Numbered from the stretch's first letter, positions 52,890 to 61,230 are shown. The stretch is DNA of 64,000 nucleotides from JAAFIP01 sp031367325 (GCA_031367325.1 JANLPQ010000035.1:1-64000); one strand, 5' to 3'. Notes: a model not told the origin generated them from the letters alone. Translations and numbers: made by a program.

Positions 52890-53953
52890 CTATTAAAAAA
52901 CTCGTCTTGGTAGGTGCTAGTCCTACTCACCTGCAAGTCGTAGCGGCGTTCAAGGCAGCGCCACGCGCAGATACGGATGTTATCTTGGTCACGCCGTTAG
53001 ACCATGCTGTACACAGCGCGTTGCTCAGCGGCATGGTGGCGGGCCAGTACGACCCTGCGCAATGCACTGCGTTGCTGGAGGAATTAGTCAAAGGCAGCGC
53101 TATCAAAATAGTGCCCGCCCACTGTACAGGTGTCGACACCGCCACGCGCCAATTGCGTTTAAGCAACGGTCATATAGTGCACTACGATGTACTTAGCCTA
53201 GACGCGCGCCCCGTGGTAGACCGAGACGCCATTGACGCGCAGGTACCCGGTGCAAAGCAGTACGCCATGTTCACCCAGCCGCCCGAGCATTTTGCCAAGC
53301 TATGGCCCCAAGTGCTGGCCCATGCTGCGCAAAAAGCACTGCACATTAGCGTGCTAGGCGCTGGGGCGCAAGGTGTGGAACTGGCTATGGCACTACAACA
53401 CCGCTTGCCCACCTGCCGGGTTACCCTGATTGCAGGCCCCGCCGCACCGGTGGCCGCACACACCTTGGGCCTGCAGCGCCGTGTCATGGCAGCACTGAAG
53501 GCGCTCAACATCACGGTGCTGCAAGACAGTTGCAGCAACATCGAGGCAAGCTGCCTTCACTTTAGCTCTGGTGCTAGCTTGGTGTGCGATATGCCTGTGG
53601 TGGCAATCGATGGGCATCCACCCACGTATTTGGCCGGCAGCGGCTTGGCGCTAAACGATGATGGCAGTCTACGGATTAACACTTACCACCAGTCCGCATC
53701 GCACAGCCACGTTTTTGCTGACACAGCGGCCTGCGGCTTTGAGGCGGGCGCTGCTTTTAATACCAATATGCGCGCCGTACTAGACGATAAACCACCTAAA
53801 TTAGGTGTGCCCGCGCCGCATGCCTTGAATCTAATCAGTTGCGGCCCGCGTAAGGCTATAGCGTCTTGGGGAGCAATACATTTTCCAAGCGCCATAGCTT
53901 GGCGTTTATACGCAGTAATAAATCAACGCTGGATACGACAATACACCACATGA
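52886..53953 (+). CDS. FAD/NAD-dependent oxidoreductase (NDH-2/SelD-associated type)
   Basis: Pyridine nucleotide oxidoreductase fold. LVLVGASPTHLQVVAAF binds FAD, ISVLGAGAQGVELAMAL binds NAD(P), and the C-terminal VFADTAACGFEAGAAFNTNM is the second FAD contact. It most resembles the type II NADH dehydrogenase-like proteins sometimes fused to selenide water dikinase, with the S-P-T-H motif at residues 12-15. No CxxC redox pair. 355 residues. TTG start (52886) overlapping the previous stop. Role in the operon unknown; respiratory-type oxidation is possible. Confidence 0.78.
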   Translation: MTIKKLVLVGASPTHLQVVAAFKAAPRADTDVILVTPLDHAVHSALLSGMVAGQYDPAQCTALLEELVKGSAIKIVPAHCTGVDTATRQLRLSNGHIVHYDVLSLDARPVVDRDAIDAQVPGAKQYAMFTQPPEHFAKLWPQVLAHAAQKALHISVLGAGAQGVELAMALQHRLPTCRVTLIAGPAAPVAAHTLGLQRRVMAALKALNITVLQDSCSNIEASCLHFSSGASLVCDMPVVAIDGHPPTYLAGSGLALNDDGSLRINTYHQSASHSHVFADTAACGFEAGAAFNTNMRAVLDDKPPKLGVPAPHALNLISCGPRKAIASWGAIHFPSAIAWRLYAVINQRWIRQYTT

Positions 53954-55344
53954 CTGGCAAAACTCTTTTACTTTTCAACTACGACTGGGACGCCAAAGGT
54001 TTTGAGCGCTTAGCGCAAACAACGTCACAGCGCTTTGACAGCCGAGGCTTTGACTTGTTTGCTTTTCCTAGCAATGTCAATCTAGCGCTCTTTGATATGG
54101 ACCGTTTTGTTGCCAAACTGGCCCGGCAAGCCCAATCTAAGGGCTGGACGGCTGTGGCGTCACAGCACGAACAATTTGGCGCTTTGACTGCCGCATTGCT
54201 GGCCGAAAAAATGGGCTGGCCTGGGACACCACCAGTAGCCGTAGTGGCTTGCCAACATAAACTGTATGCGCGCCAAGTGTTGCAGCAGATATGCCCCGAG
54301 GCCAATCTTGGTTTTATGCGCTTGCCCGCCGCTTACGGTGAGGCTACCCCCGAAGGCCTGAGTTTTCCCGTCTTTGTCAAACCCATCAAAGCCGCCTTCT
54401 CGGTACTGACCAAGCTGGTACGCTCGCGCGAAGAGCTGCACCACTTCACGCGCTTTGGTGCGTACGAATTGTTTATCATTAAACTGCTGGTAGAGCCCTT
54501 TGAGCGTGTTGCCCTGCGGCTACTGCCCCAGGCTGGCACATCGCACAACATGGTGCTAGAGGCCCCCGTGCATGCACCCCAATACTGCCTAGACGGTGTT
54601 GTGCACAACGGCAGCACCAAGCCACTGGGCGTGGTGGACGCCGTTATGTTTCCGGGCACACAGGCTTTTATGCGCTTTGACTACCCCAGCCAGTTGGGCA
54701 CCGCTGTACAAGCCAGGGCGCTTGATGTGGCCACCAAATTTTTGAACGCTATCGGTTTTACTTACGGCATGTTCAATATGGAATTTTTCTACGATGCCGC
54801 CACCGACAAGCTGACAGTGATTGAATTTAACCCGCGCATGGCGTCGCAGTTTGCCGACCTGTACCAGCGCGTAGATGGCATTGACTTGTACGCCATGGCA
54901 CTAGCCATGGCCCATGGCCAAGACCCTTGGGCCGTGCCGCATACCCTGCCTACCGCCAATATCGCCACCAGCAGTGTGTACCGCGTGTTTGACCATACTG
55001 CCGCGCACCTCACGCAAAAAATACCGCCCATGCCCAGCAGAGCGCAGCTAGCAGCCCTAAAAGCACATTTTCCTGACCATTTGCTGCTGCAATACCCCAA
55101 ATCAGGCCACTCACTGGCACGCGACTTTAAATGGCTGGGCAGCTACCGCTATGGCATCTTGCACATGGGCGGGCGCGACGCCGCCGACCTGCGCGCCCGC
55201 TGCCAAGCCGCCAGCGACATCTTGCAATGGCCCCTGCCCTATGCTGATATTGCTTTGCATCTTGGCGCGCACGAAACTTCTGGTGACAACGACCACTCTA
55301 ACGCGTTAGCCCCATCTTCTGCTTCTTGGAAACTATCGACATGA
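53950..55344 (+). CDS. ATP-grasp domain protein
   Basis: ATP-dependent carboxylate-amine/thiol ligase fold, 464 residues. The preATP-grasp N-terminal part opens with LLLFNYDWDAKGFERLA. ATP-binding residues are in FPVFVKPIKAAFSVLTKLV (about 140-158), and the Mg-binding segment is KLTVIEFNPRMASQFADLYQ (about 295-314). Substrate unknown. ATG at 53950 overlaps the previous stop (ATGA). In this operon it could conjugate an amino acid or acyl group to an arsenic metabolite, which is speculation from context. Confidence 0.82.
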   Translation: MTGKTLLLFNYDWDAKGFERLAQTTSQRFDSRGFDLFAFPSNVNLALFDMDRFVAKLARQAQSKGWTAVASQHEQFGALTAALLAEKMGWPGTPPVAVVACQHKLYARQVLQQICPEANLGFMRLPAAYGEATPEGLSFPVFVKPIKAAFSVLTKLVRSREELHHFTRFGAYELFIIKLLVEPFERVALRLLPQAGTSHNMVLEAPVHAPQYCLDGVVHNGSTKPLGVVDAVMFPGTQAFMRFDYPSQLGTAVQARALDVATKFLNAIGFTYGMFNMEFFYDAATDKLTVIEFNPRMASQFADLYQRVDGIDLYAMALAMAHGQDPWAVPHTLPTANIATSSVYRVFDHTAAHLTQKIPPMPSRAQLAALKAHFPDHLLLQYPKSGHSLARDFKWLGSYRYGILHMGGRDAADLRARCQAASDILQWPLPYADIALHLGAHETSGDNDHSNALAPSSASWKLST

Positions 55345-55958
55345 CCCTTACCACTAATTTTGCGACCACCCTTCGCCGCTTGGCAGCGCTAGCTGCTGTT
55401 GGTGCGCTTAGCACCCTCTTAGGCTGCGCCGCTATCAACGCCCAAAACCCCAGCGGCGCGCTTAAACCCGTTAACGCGCATGTGGTGGACGGCACCAGCG
55501 CTGTGATGTTGAAAGGCCATGACGTGGTGTCGTACTTTACCGATGCCAAACACGCCTTGGGCAGCGCGCAATTTGCCAGCAACTACGAGGGCGTAAATTT
55601 TTACTTTGCCAGCGCCGATCACAAAGCCTTGTTTGACAAAGAGCCTGCCAAATACATACCGCAGTACGGCGGTTACTGCGCTGACGGCATTGTCTACGGC
55701 ATACCCTGGGGCGGCGATGCAGACACATGGCTAATGCGGGAAGGCAAGCTGTACATCTTCGGCGGCCAAAGCTCTAAAGACGCATTCGAGCTGGACCCGG
55801 CAGCCAACTTTGTCTTGGCCGACAAGTACTGGAGTGAAGAAATCAAGGGCAGCAACAGCTTTTTTCAACGCACCAAGCGGTTAGTGTTTAAAGTGCCGCA
55901 TTACAAAAGCGGCAAAGAGCTGGCTGATTTGGTGGCGGCCAAGAAGGCTAAGGGCTGA
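55341..55958 (+). CDS. YHS-domain lipoprotein
   Basis: Predicted lipoprotein: signal with lipobox LLGC (Cys about residue 32), followed by a YHS domain (LKGHDVVSYFTDAKHALGSA and FYFASADHKALFDKEPAKYI, then GGYCADGI). YHS domains are found in metal transport and sensing proteins. 205 residues from ATG 55341, which overlaps the ATP-grasp stop; an in-frame TTG at 55326 is less likely. Last gene of the one-strand run that begins with arsS. Metal or arsenic binding in the envelope is conceivable but not shown. Confidence 0.85.
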   Translation: MTLTTNFATTLRRLAALAAVGALSTLLGCAAINAQNPSGALKPVNAHVVDGTSAVMLKGHDVVSYFTDAKHALGSAQFASNYEGVNFYFASADHKALFDKEPAKYIPQYGGYCADGIVYGIPWGGDADTWLMREGKLYIFGGQSSKDAFELDPAANFVLADKYWSEEIKGSNSFFQRTKRLVFKVPHYKSGKELADLVAAKKAKG

Positions 55959-56041
55959 GGGTTAACTATGTTGCTTCGTGAGCCGTAGCTACTGAGAAAG
56001 TTGCGCTGCAGAGTTTTAAAAAATGTCTCCTTTCTGAGCTC

Positions 56042-56135
56042 GCTCTGGCACTTGGCGTGAACAGCTTCGCGGCTGTCCTCCGCCCTGCGGGCTCCCCCTT
56101 TATGCCGCTGCGCTGTTCACGCCAAGTGCCAGAGC
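56042..56135 (-). repeat. Long hairpin element H2
   Basis: Perfect 24-bp arms (56042-56065 with 56112-56135, arm GCTCTGGCACTTGGCGTGAA plus CAGC). On the minus strand the core reads GCGGCATAAAGGGGGAG, an inner stem GCCC/GGGC, and CGGAGGACAGCCGCG. Arms are unrelated to those of H1 and H3 except next to the core (CAGC...GCTG). Confidence 0.82.
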
Positions 56136-56234
56136 TGCGAATGAGATGGTTTGAAGCTATTGCGTTGATCGCCCACCATGTCACAAGAGCGCTTAACAAT
56201 CGATATGGAGCAGTGGATCGCCTAACAAGGTCGC

Positions 56235-56343
56235 AAGAGCTGGTCGGTGGTGTACTCAGCGCAGCGGCATAAAGGGGGAGTAGGCGGCCCTAGGCCGCCA
56301 CGGAGGACAGCCGCGTAGCTGAGTACACCACCGGCCTGCTCTT
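56235..56343 (+). repeat. Long hairpin element H3
   Basis: 26-bp arms (56235-56260 with 56318-56343) pair at 24 of 26 positions, one of the others being a G-T pair. The core is nearly identical to H1, with a perfect inner stem GGCGGCC/GGCCGCC. Confidence 0.82.
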
Positions 56344-56412
56344 AAACAAAACAAAAAACATCTGCGCGCGATGAGAACTAGCCTTAGTTTGCAAGATAAA
56401 AAATCAACAAGA

Positions 56413-57180
56413 CTAGAGCCTGCCACTCACCAACCGCAGCACCCTGTCACAGCGCCCCGCCAAATCTTCATCGTGCGTCACCATCACAAACGCGGTGCCG
56501 TGGTCGCGCGCTAGCTCTAGCATTTGCTTGAATACGCCGTCTGCCGTCGTGCGATCAAGGTTGCCTGTAGGCTCATCGGCCAGCACACACGCGGGGCGGG
56601 TTACCAGGGCGCGGGCGATGGCTACGCGTTGGCGTTCGCCGCCAGATAGCTCGCTGGGGCGGTGGTGCAGGCGGTGCTCTAGGCCTACACTTGCTAGCAT
56701 CTTGCTAGCTGTTTGAGCATATTCTGCGTGCGTTAAACGCCGAATCTTCAATGGCATAGCCACGTTATCCAACGCGGTAAACTCAGGCAGCAGATGGTGA
56801 AACTGGTAGACAAAACCCAAGTGCTGGTTGCGCCAGCGGCCTTGGTCTGCAGCACTCATCGCCGTAATCTCTTTGCCCATCAGTTGCACATTACCCGCAG
56901 TGGGCGCGTCTAGGCCGCCTAGCAAATGTAGCAGTGTGCTTTTGCCCGAGCCCGATGCACCGACGATGGCCACTGTTTCGCCTGCGTGCACTTGCAGGTC
57001 GATGCCGTGCAGCACGGTGACATCTAGCGTGCCGTCGTGAAAGCGTTTGGTTAAACCTTGCGCCTGCAAGATGACCTTGCCGTGCGTTTTTGAGCTGTCT
57101 GCCACATGGGCGTTGGACATGGTTACTTCGTTTGAAGGCGTTGCCGCATTGCCGTCAAAATTATTCATTTCGTCACTCAT
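56413..57180 (-). CDS. lolD: Lipoprotein-releasing system ATP-binding protein LolD
   Basis: ATPase of the LolCDE transporter that extracts lipoproteins from the inner membrane for transfer to LolA. Walker A GASGSGKSTLLH, Q-loop region LGFVYQFHHLLPEF, signature LSGGERQRVAIARAL and Walker B CVLADEPTGNLD are intact. 255 residues, with a poorly conserved N-terminal extension of about 30. An internal segment (YAQTASKM) is encoded by a near match to the dispersed repeat. Overlaps lolC by eight bases. Confidence 0.94.
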   Translation of the reverse strand: MSDEMNNFDGNAATPSNEVTMSNAHVADSSKTHGKVILQAQGLTKRFHDGTLDVTVLHGIDLQVHAGETVAIVGASGSGKSTLLHLLGGLDAPTAGNVQLMGKEITAMSAADQGRWRNQHLGFVYQFHHLLPEFTALDNVAMPLKIRRLTHAEYAQTASKMLASVGLEHRLHHRPSELSGGERQRVAIARALVTRPACVLADEPTGNLDRTTADGVFKQMLELARDHGTAFVMVTHDEDLAGRCDRVLRLVSGRL

Positions 57181-58429
57181 AACGCAGCGCCTCTGCAGGG
57201 TTCACGCGACTGGCGCGCCAGCTGGGGTACAGCGTGGCGACAAACGACAGCACCAGCGACAAAATAATGATGGGCGAAATATCGGCGCTTTGCGGCTCGC
57301 TGGGCATGCGGCTGATCAGGTACACATCGCGCGGCAAAAAGCTGGTGCGCAGCACGCTTTCCATCCACGGCACGATGACGTCAATATTAAAAGCCACTAG
57401 CAGGCCCAGCGCCAGGCCCATGAAGGTGCCTATCACCCCCACCATCGCGCCCTGCACCACAAATATACCCATGATGCTGCGCGGGCTGGCCCCCAGCGTG
57501 CGCAAGATGGCAATATCAGCGCGCTTATCTTGCACAGTCATCACCAGCGTGCTGACCAGGTTGAATGCGGCCACCGCCACAATCAGCGTCAAGATAATAA
57601 ACATCATGCGTTTTTCTAGCTGCACAGCGGCAAACCAAGTACGGTTTTGACGGGTCCAGTCGCGCACCAGCAGGCCGTCTGATAGCTCAGTGGTCAGCTG
57701 CTGGCCCACTTCGCGGGCTTGTTGCAAATCTTTAATCTTTAGCCGCACACCCGTAGGGCCGTCTAGCCGAAACACTTTGGCCGCATCGTCCATATGCAGC
57801 AGCGCCAGAGCCGAGTCGTATTCAAAATGGCCAGAATCAAACGTGCCCACTAGCGTAAATTGTTTCAGGCGCGGCACTACGCCAGCAGGTGTGACTTGGC
57901 CGCTAGGGGCAATCAGCGTGACCTTGTCGCCCACCCGCACACCTAAGCTACGCGCTAGTTCAGCACCTAAAATAATGGCAAATTCGCCGGGCACCAGGCG
58001 TTTAAAAGCATCGTCTTTCAACGCTTGGCCCAGCTCGGTAACCTGCGGCTCTAGTGCCGGGTCAATGCCACGGATAATTGCGCCCTTCATGTCTTCACCA
58101 CGCGCCAGTAGTGCTTGGGCAGCTACAAAAGGTGCAGCACCAATCACCGCAGGGTTGGCCCGCACTTCGCGCAAAGTCTTGGCCAAATCGGGTAGCGCCG
58201 CACCGTTGGGCGCAAACACCTCAATGTGCGACACCACGCTCAACATGCGGTCGCGCACTTCTTTTTGAAAGCCGTTCATCACGCTCAGCACGATGATGAG
58301 CGCGGCTACACCCAACGCAATGCCCAGCATGGACACGCCCGAGATAAAGCTGATAAATCCGTTGCGACTGCTGGAACGCCCGGCCCGGGTGTAACGCAAG
58401 CCTACTTCAAGTTCGTAGGGTAATTTCAT
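57173..58429 (-). CDS. lolC: Lipoprotein-releasing system transmembrane protein LolC/LolE
   Basis: Inner-membrane subunit of the lipoprotein exporter. YELEVGLRYTRAGR at the N-terminus, first helix with SGVSMLGIALGVAALIIVLS, a large periplasmic domain, and three C-terminal helices starting FIILTLIVAVAAFN, ending with WRASRVNPAEALRYE. 418 residues. It may form the single LolCE-type (LolF) homodimer, since no second paralogue is seen nearby. Divergent from the gene at 58498 across a palindrome. Confidence 0.93.
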   Translation of the reverse strand: MKLPYELEVGLRYTRAGRSSSRNGFISFISGVSMLGIALGVAALIIVLSVMNGFQKEVRDRMLSVVSHIEVFAPNGAALPDLAKTLREVRANPAVIGAAPFVAAQALLARGEDMKGAIIRGIDPALEPQVTELGQALKDDAFKRLVPGEFAIILGAELARSLGVRVGDKVTLIAPSGQVTPAGVVPRLKQFTLVGTFDSGHFEYDSALALLHMDDAAKVFRLDGPTGVRLKIKDLQQAREVGQQLTTELSDGLLVRDWTRQNRTWFAAVQLEKRMMFIILTLIVAVAAFNLVSTLVMTVQDKRADIAILRTLGASPRSIMGIFVVQGAMVGVIGTFMGLALGLLVAFNIDVIVPWMESVLRTSFLPRDVYLISRMPSEPQSADISPIIILSLVLSFVATLYPSWRASRVNPAEALRYE

Positions 58430-58447
58430 AAATGATGGTTTTGCGCT

Positions 58448-58489
58448 ATTGTGGCATTACTGCAAGGGCACTTTCGGTAATGCCACAAT
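58448..58489. promoter_or_regulatory. 13-bp inverted repeat in the lolC / 58498 divergent gap
   Basis: Perfect arms ATTGTGGCATTAC (58448-58460) and GTAATGCCACAAT (58477-58489) with a 16-nt spacer, in the 68-base gap between divergent genes. Suitable for a dimeric repressor or a cruciform; no regulator can be named. Confidence 0.5.
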
Positions 58490-58497
58490 GTCGGCTT

Positions 58498-59487
58498 ATG
58501 CCACAAGCACTTGCCCAAACACTTTCACAATTGCAACATTACTTGATTCCATTTGCGTCCGTTGGTTCCGAAGGGCGTGCCCGTGCTTGGGACAGCCTGC
58601 AACTGCCGCATCTAGACAAACTGCTGCAACGCATGGCACTACAACCTACTGACCCAGCCGACGAATACACTCTTAGCACACCGCATGAGCGGGCGCTAGC
58701 CCAGCACATGGGCCTGTGGGCAGGCGACGGTAAAGCGCCGTGGGCTGCACACGAATTGTCGAACTCTCAAGCGTTTGGCTACCAAAACGGCCGAGCGTGG
58801 GCGCAAATTACGCCCTGCTTTTGGCACGTAGGGGTCGATCAAATTCAAATGTTGCACCCAGATGCGCTGCAGCTGACCGAAGAAGATTCGCAAACGGTAC
58901 TAGAAGCCGTGCGCCCGTACTTTGCCGAGGACGGCATTATGCTGCACTACGACAGCCCCACGCGCTGGTTTGCCCAAAGCCCGCTGTTTGATGGGCTGGC
59001 GACCGCGTCGCTAGACCGTGTAGTGGGCCGCAACGTCAACGCCTGGATGCCTGAGGGCGCGCAGGCCGCGCCGCTACGCCGCCTGCAAAACGAAATGCAA
59101 ATGCTGCTGTACACGCACCCGGTCAACGACCGCAGGCAAGCTGCTGGCCTGCTGGCAGTCAACTCGTTTTGGGTCAGTGGTGCAGGTGCTTTGCCTGCAA
59201 ACTACGCTGCACAACCGGGCATGACCGTGCTGGATGATTTACGCACCCCTGCGCTGCACGAAAACTGGGACAGCTGGAGCGCGGCTTGGCAGCAATTAGA
59301 CAGTACCGTGCTGAAAGACCTGAGTGACAAAGCTTGGCGTGGCGAGCGCTTTGAGCTGATCTTGTGCGGCGAACGCGCAGCGCAGCATTGGTGCAGCTTC
59401 AGTCCCACGCTAGCGCAACGTTTAAAGCACCCTTTTATAAGCTTTTTAGGCCAACAACCCAAGAGAAACCTGCTCAACCAGCTATGA
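58498..59487 (+). CDS. Phosphoglycerate-mutase-like protein upstream of recJ
   Basis: Soluble protein of 329 residues, resembling the uncharacterised phosphoglycerate mutase-like (alkaline-phosphatase-fold) proteins that precede recJ in betaproteobacteria. Recognisable segments: WAQITPCFWHVGVDQIQM, MLHYDSPTRWFA, GRNVNAWMPEG and FWVSGAG. Activity unproven. ATG 58498 is preferred; in-frame ATGs at 58480, 58435 and 58432 overlap the palindrome. The last residues (QQPKRNLLNQL) and the stop codon lie inside a copy of the dispersed repeat that also gives the recJ start. Confidence 0.75.
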   Translation: MPQALAQTLSQLQHYLIPFASVGSEGRARAWDSLQLPHLDKLLQRMALQPTDPADEYTLSTPHERALAQHMGLWAGDGKAPWAAHELSNSQAFGYQNGRAWAQITPCFWHVGVDQIQMLHPDALQLTEEDSQTVLEAVRPYFAEDGIMLHYDSPTRWFAQSPLFDGLATASLDRVVGRNVNAWMPEGAQAAPLRRLQNEMQMLLYTHPVNDRRQAAGLLAVNSFWVSGAGALPANYAAQPGMTVLDDLRTPALHENWDSWSAAWQQLDSTVLKDLSDKAWRGERFELILCGERAAQHWCSFSPTLAQRLKHPFISFLGQQPKRNLLNQL

Positions 59488-59497
59488 AATTAATAGT
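59431..59497 (-). repeat. Dispersed repeat spanning a stop/start junction
   Basis: Reverse copy: TATAAGCTTTTTAGGCC, AACCCAAG, CTGCTCAACCAGCT, ATGAAATTAATAGT. It contains the TGA of the upstream gene and the ATG of recJ (ATGA overlap). Confidence 0.85.
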
Positions 59498-61211
59498 ACG
59501 CGACACCTCTCCCCGCGCCGCCTTTGCACTAGAAGAAGCTGGCGTACACCCGCTGCTGGCGCGCCTGTACGCCGCGCGCGGCGTAAGCAGCAAAGATGAA
59601 TTAGACGACGGCCTGGGCAAGCTGCTGCCGCCCTCCACGCTGCTGGGCTGCGCAGCGGCGGCCGTGTTGCTGGCCGATGCCATAGCCGCGAATAAAAAAC
59701 TGTGCATCGTGGCCGACTACGACTGCGACGGCGCCACCGCTTGCGCCGTCGGCCTGCGCGGCCTCAAGTTGCTGGGTGCAAAAAATGTCAGCTACATCGT
59801 GCCCGACCGCGTGGTAGACGGCTATGGCCTTACGCCGCCCATCTCGCAACGCGTAAAAGACAGCGGCGCAGACGTGCTGATTACCGTGGACAACGGCATT
59901 GCCAGCGTCGAAGGCGTGGCCACCGCCAAGGCGCTGGGCCTGCAAGTACTGGTCACCGACCACCACTTGCCTGCGCAAAAAGACGGCATTGTGTTTTTGC
60001 CTGACGCCGATGTTATCGTTAATCCCAACCAGCCAGGTTGCACTTTTGAGAGCAAGTCGATTGCCGGTGTGGGAGTGATGTTTTACGTTTTGCTAGCTTT
60101 AAGGGCCGAACTGCGCACACGCGGCGTGTTTGACCAAGCCAGTCAACCCAAACTTGATCTGCTCTTACCTATCGTCGCCCTAGGCACAGTAGCCGACGTA
60201 GTCAAGCTAGACGCCAATAACCGCCGCCTCGTGTCCCAAGGCCTTAAACGCCTCAAAGCGCAAGCATTTCCTGCTGGCATAGCTAGTCTTTTTGAAGCAG
60301 CAGGGCGCAAACGCGAGCTGGCCAGCACCTTCGATTTTGGCTTTGCACTGGGCCCCCGCATCAACGCTGCAGGCCGCTTGGACGACATGAGCTTAGGCAT
60401 CGAATGCCTGCTAACCGACGACCCTGCACGCGCCGACGAGCTGGCCAAAATGCTCGACAGCATCAACCGCACCCGCCGCGACATTGAAGCCGGCATGCGC
60501 GAGCAAGCTGAGCAGGCCGCAGAAACCATGTTTGACGAAAGTGAGGAGCCACCTAGCGCTGTAGCCATTTTCGACCCCGATTTTCACGAAGGCGTGGTAG
60601 GCATCGTGGCCTCGCGCATCAAAGATAAATTGCACCGCCCTGCCTTCGTCTTTGCGCCCAGCGGGGCCGAGGGGCAAGAGCATTTGCTCAAAGGCTCGGG
60701 CCGGTCGATAGCAGGCTTTCATTTGCGCGATGCGCTGGACTACATTGCCAAGCAATACCCGGGCGTACTGCTGCGCTTTGGCGGCCACGCCATGGCGGCG
60801 GGCTGCACGATTGAAGAAGAAAACTTTGAGACATTTGAAGCGGCGCTACAAGAAGTAGCTGCCAAGTGGATCGACAAAGCCACCTTGCTGCGCCGATTGG
60901 AAACTGACGGCACGCTACCGGCTGAATACCGCCGCACCGACATTGCTGACACATTGAACCAAACCGTCTGGGGCCAAGGCTTTGCGCCGCCCGTTTTTAG
61001 CGAAGAAGTTGAAGTCGTGTCGCAGCGGCTGGTGGGCGAGAAGCATCTGTCGCTCAAGCTCAAGCACCAAGGCCAGCCGGTCGACGGTATCTGGTTTGGC
61101 CATACCGCACCGCTGCCGCCCAAGGTCAAAATGGCTTTCAGGCTAGAGGCCGACGAATGGCAGGGTGTGCGGCGCGTAAAATTCTTTGTAGAGGGTGTGG
61201 AGGGGTTTTAG
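59484..61211 (+). CDS. recJ: Single-stranded-DNA-specific exonuclease RecJ
   Basis: 5'-3' exonuclease for recombination and mismatch repair. DHH phosphoesterase motifs: VADYDCDGA (about residues 76-84), ITVDNGI (about 128) and TDHH (about 154); DHHA1 domain with RFGGHAMAAGCTIE; C-terminal OB region. 575 residues from ATG 59484, the position where family alignment begins (RDTSPRAAFALEEAGVHPLL). A longer frame from 59364 lies inside the upstream gene. The start codon and residues MKLIV come from the dispersed repeat, with no visible ribosome site, so translation is probably coupled to the upstream gene. Confidence 0.95.
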   Translation: MKLIVRDTSPRAAFALEEAGVHPLLARLYAARGVSSKDELDDGLGKLLPPSTLLGCAAAAVLLADAIAANKKLCIVADYDCDGATACAVGLRGLKLLGAKNVSYIVPDRVVDGYGLTPPISQRVKDSGADVLITVDNGIASVEGVATAKALGLQVLVTDHHLPAQKDGIVFLPDADVIVNPNQPGCTFESKSIAGVGVMFYVLLALRAELRTRGVFDQASQPKLDLLLPIVALGTVADVVKLDANNRRLVSQGLKRLKAQAFPAGIASLFEAAGRKRELASTFDFGFALGPRINAAGRLDDMSLGIECLLTDDPARADELAKMLDSINRTRRDIEAGMREQAEQAAETMFDESEEPPSAVAIFDPDFHEGVVGIVASRIKDKLHRPAFVFAPSGAEGQEHLLKGSGRSIAGFHLRDALDYIAKQYPGVLLRFGGHAMAAGCTIEEENFETFEAALQEVAAKWIDKATLLRRLETDGTLPAEYRRTDIADTLNQTVWGQGFAPPVFSEEVEVVSQRLVGEKHLSLKLKHQGQPVDGIWFGHTAPLPPKVKMAFRLEADEWQGVRRVKFFVEGVEGF

Positions 61212-61230
61212 TGAATTTGTGTGTTTCTAG

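Larger units (their letters stand above)
55959..56412. other. 454-base gene-free region with two hairpin elements
   Basis: Between the end of the arsenic operon and lolD (convergent). It contains H2 (56042-56135, minus orientation) and H3 (56235-56343, plus orientation), placed head to head. Between them are GCTTAAC and GCCTAAC heptamers (56191 and 56219 regions) recalling integron R' boxes, but no matching GTTRRRY partners were found. No gene seen. Confidence 0.7.

Noticed and set aside
56057..56272. Frame across hairpins H2 and H3
   Set aside because: Translation of hairpin arms; composition reflects the palindromes, not protein.
56185..56345. Integron attC site
   Set aside because: RYYYAAC-like boxes occur, but no GTTRRRY partner lies beyond the stem and no integrase gene is present; recorded only as a weak observation.
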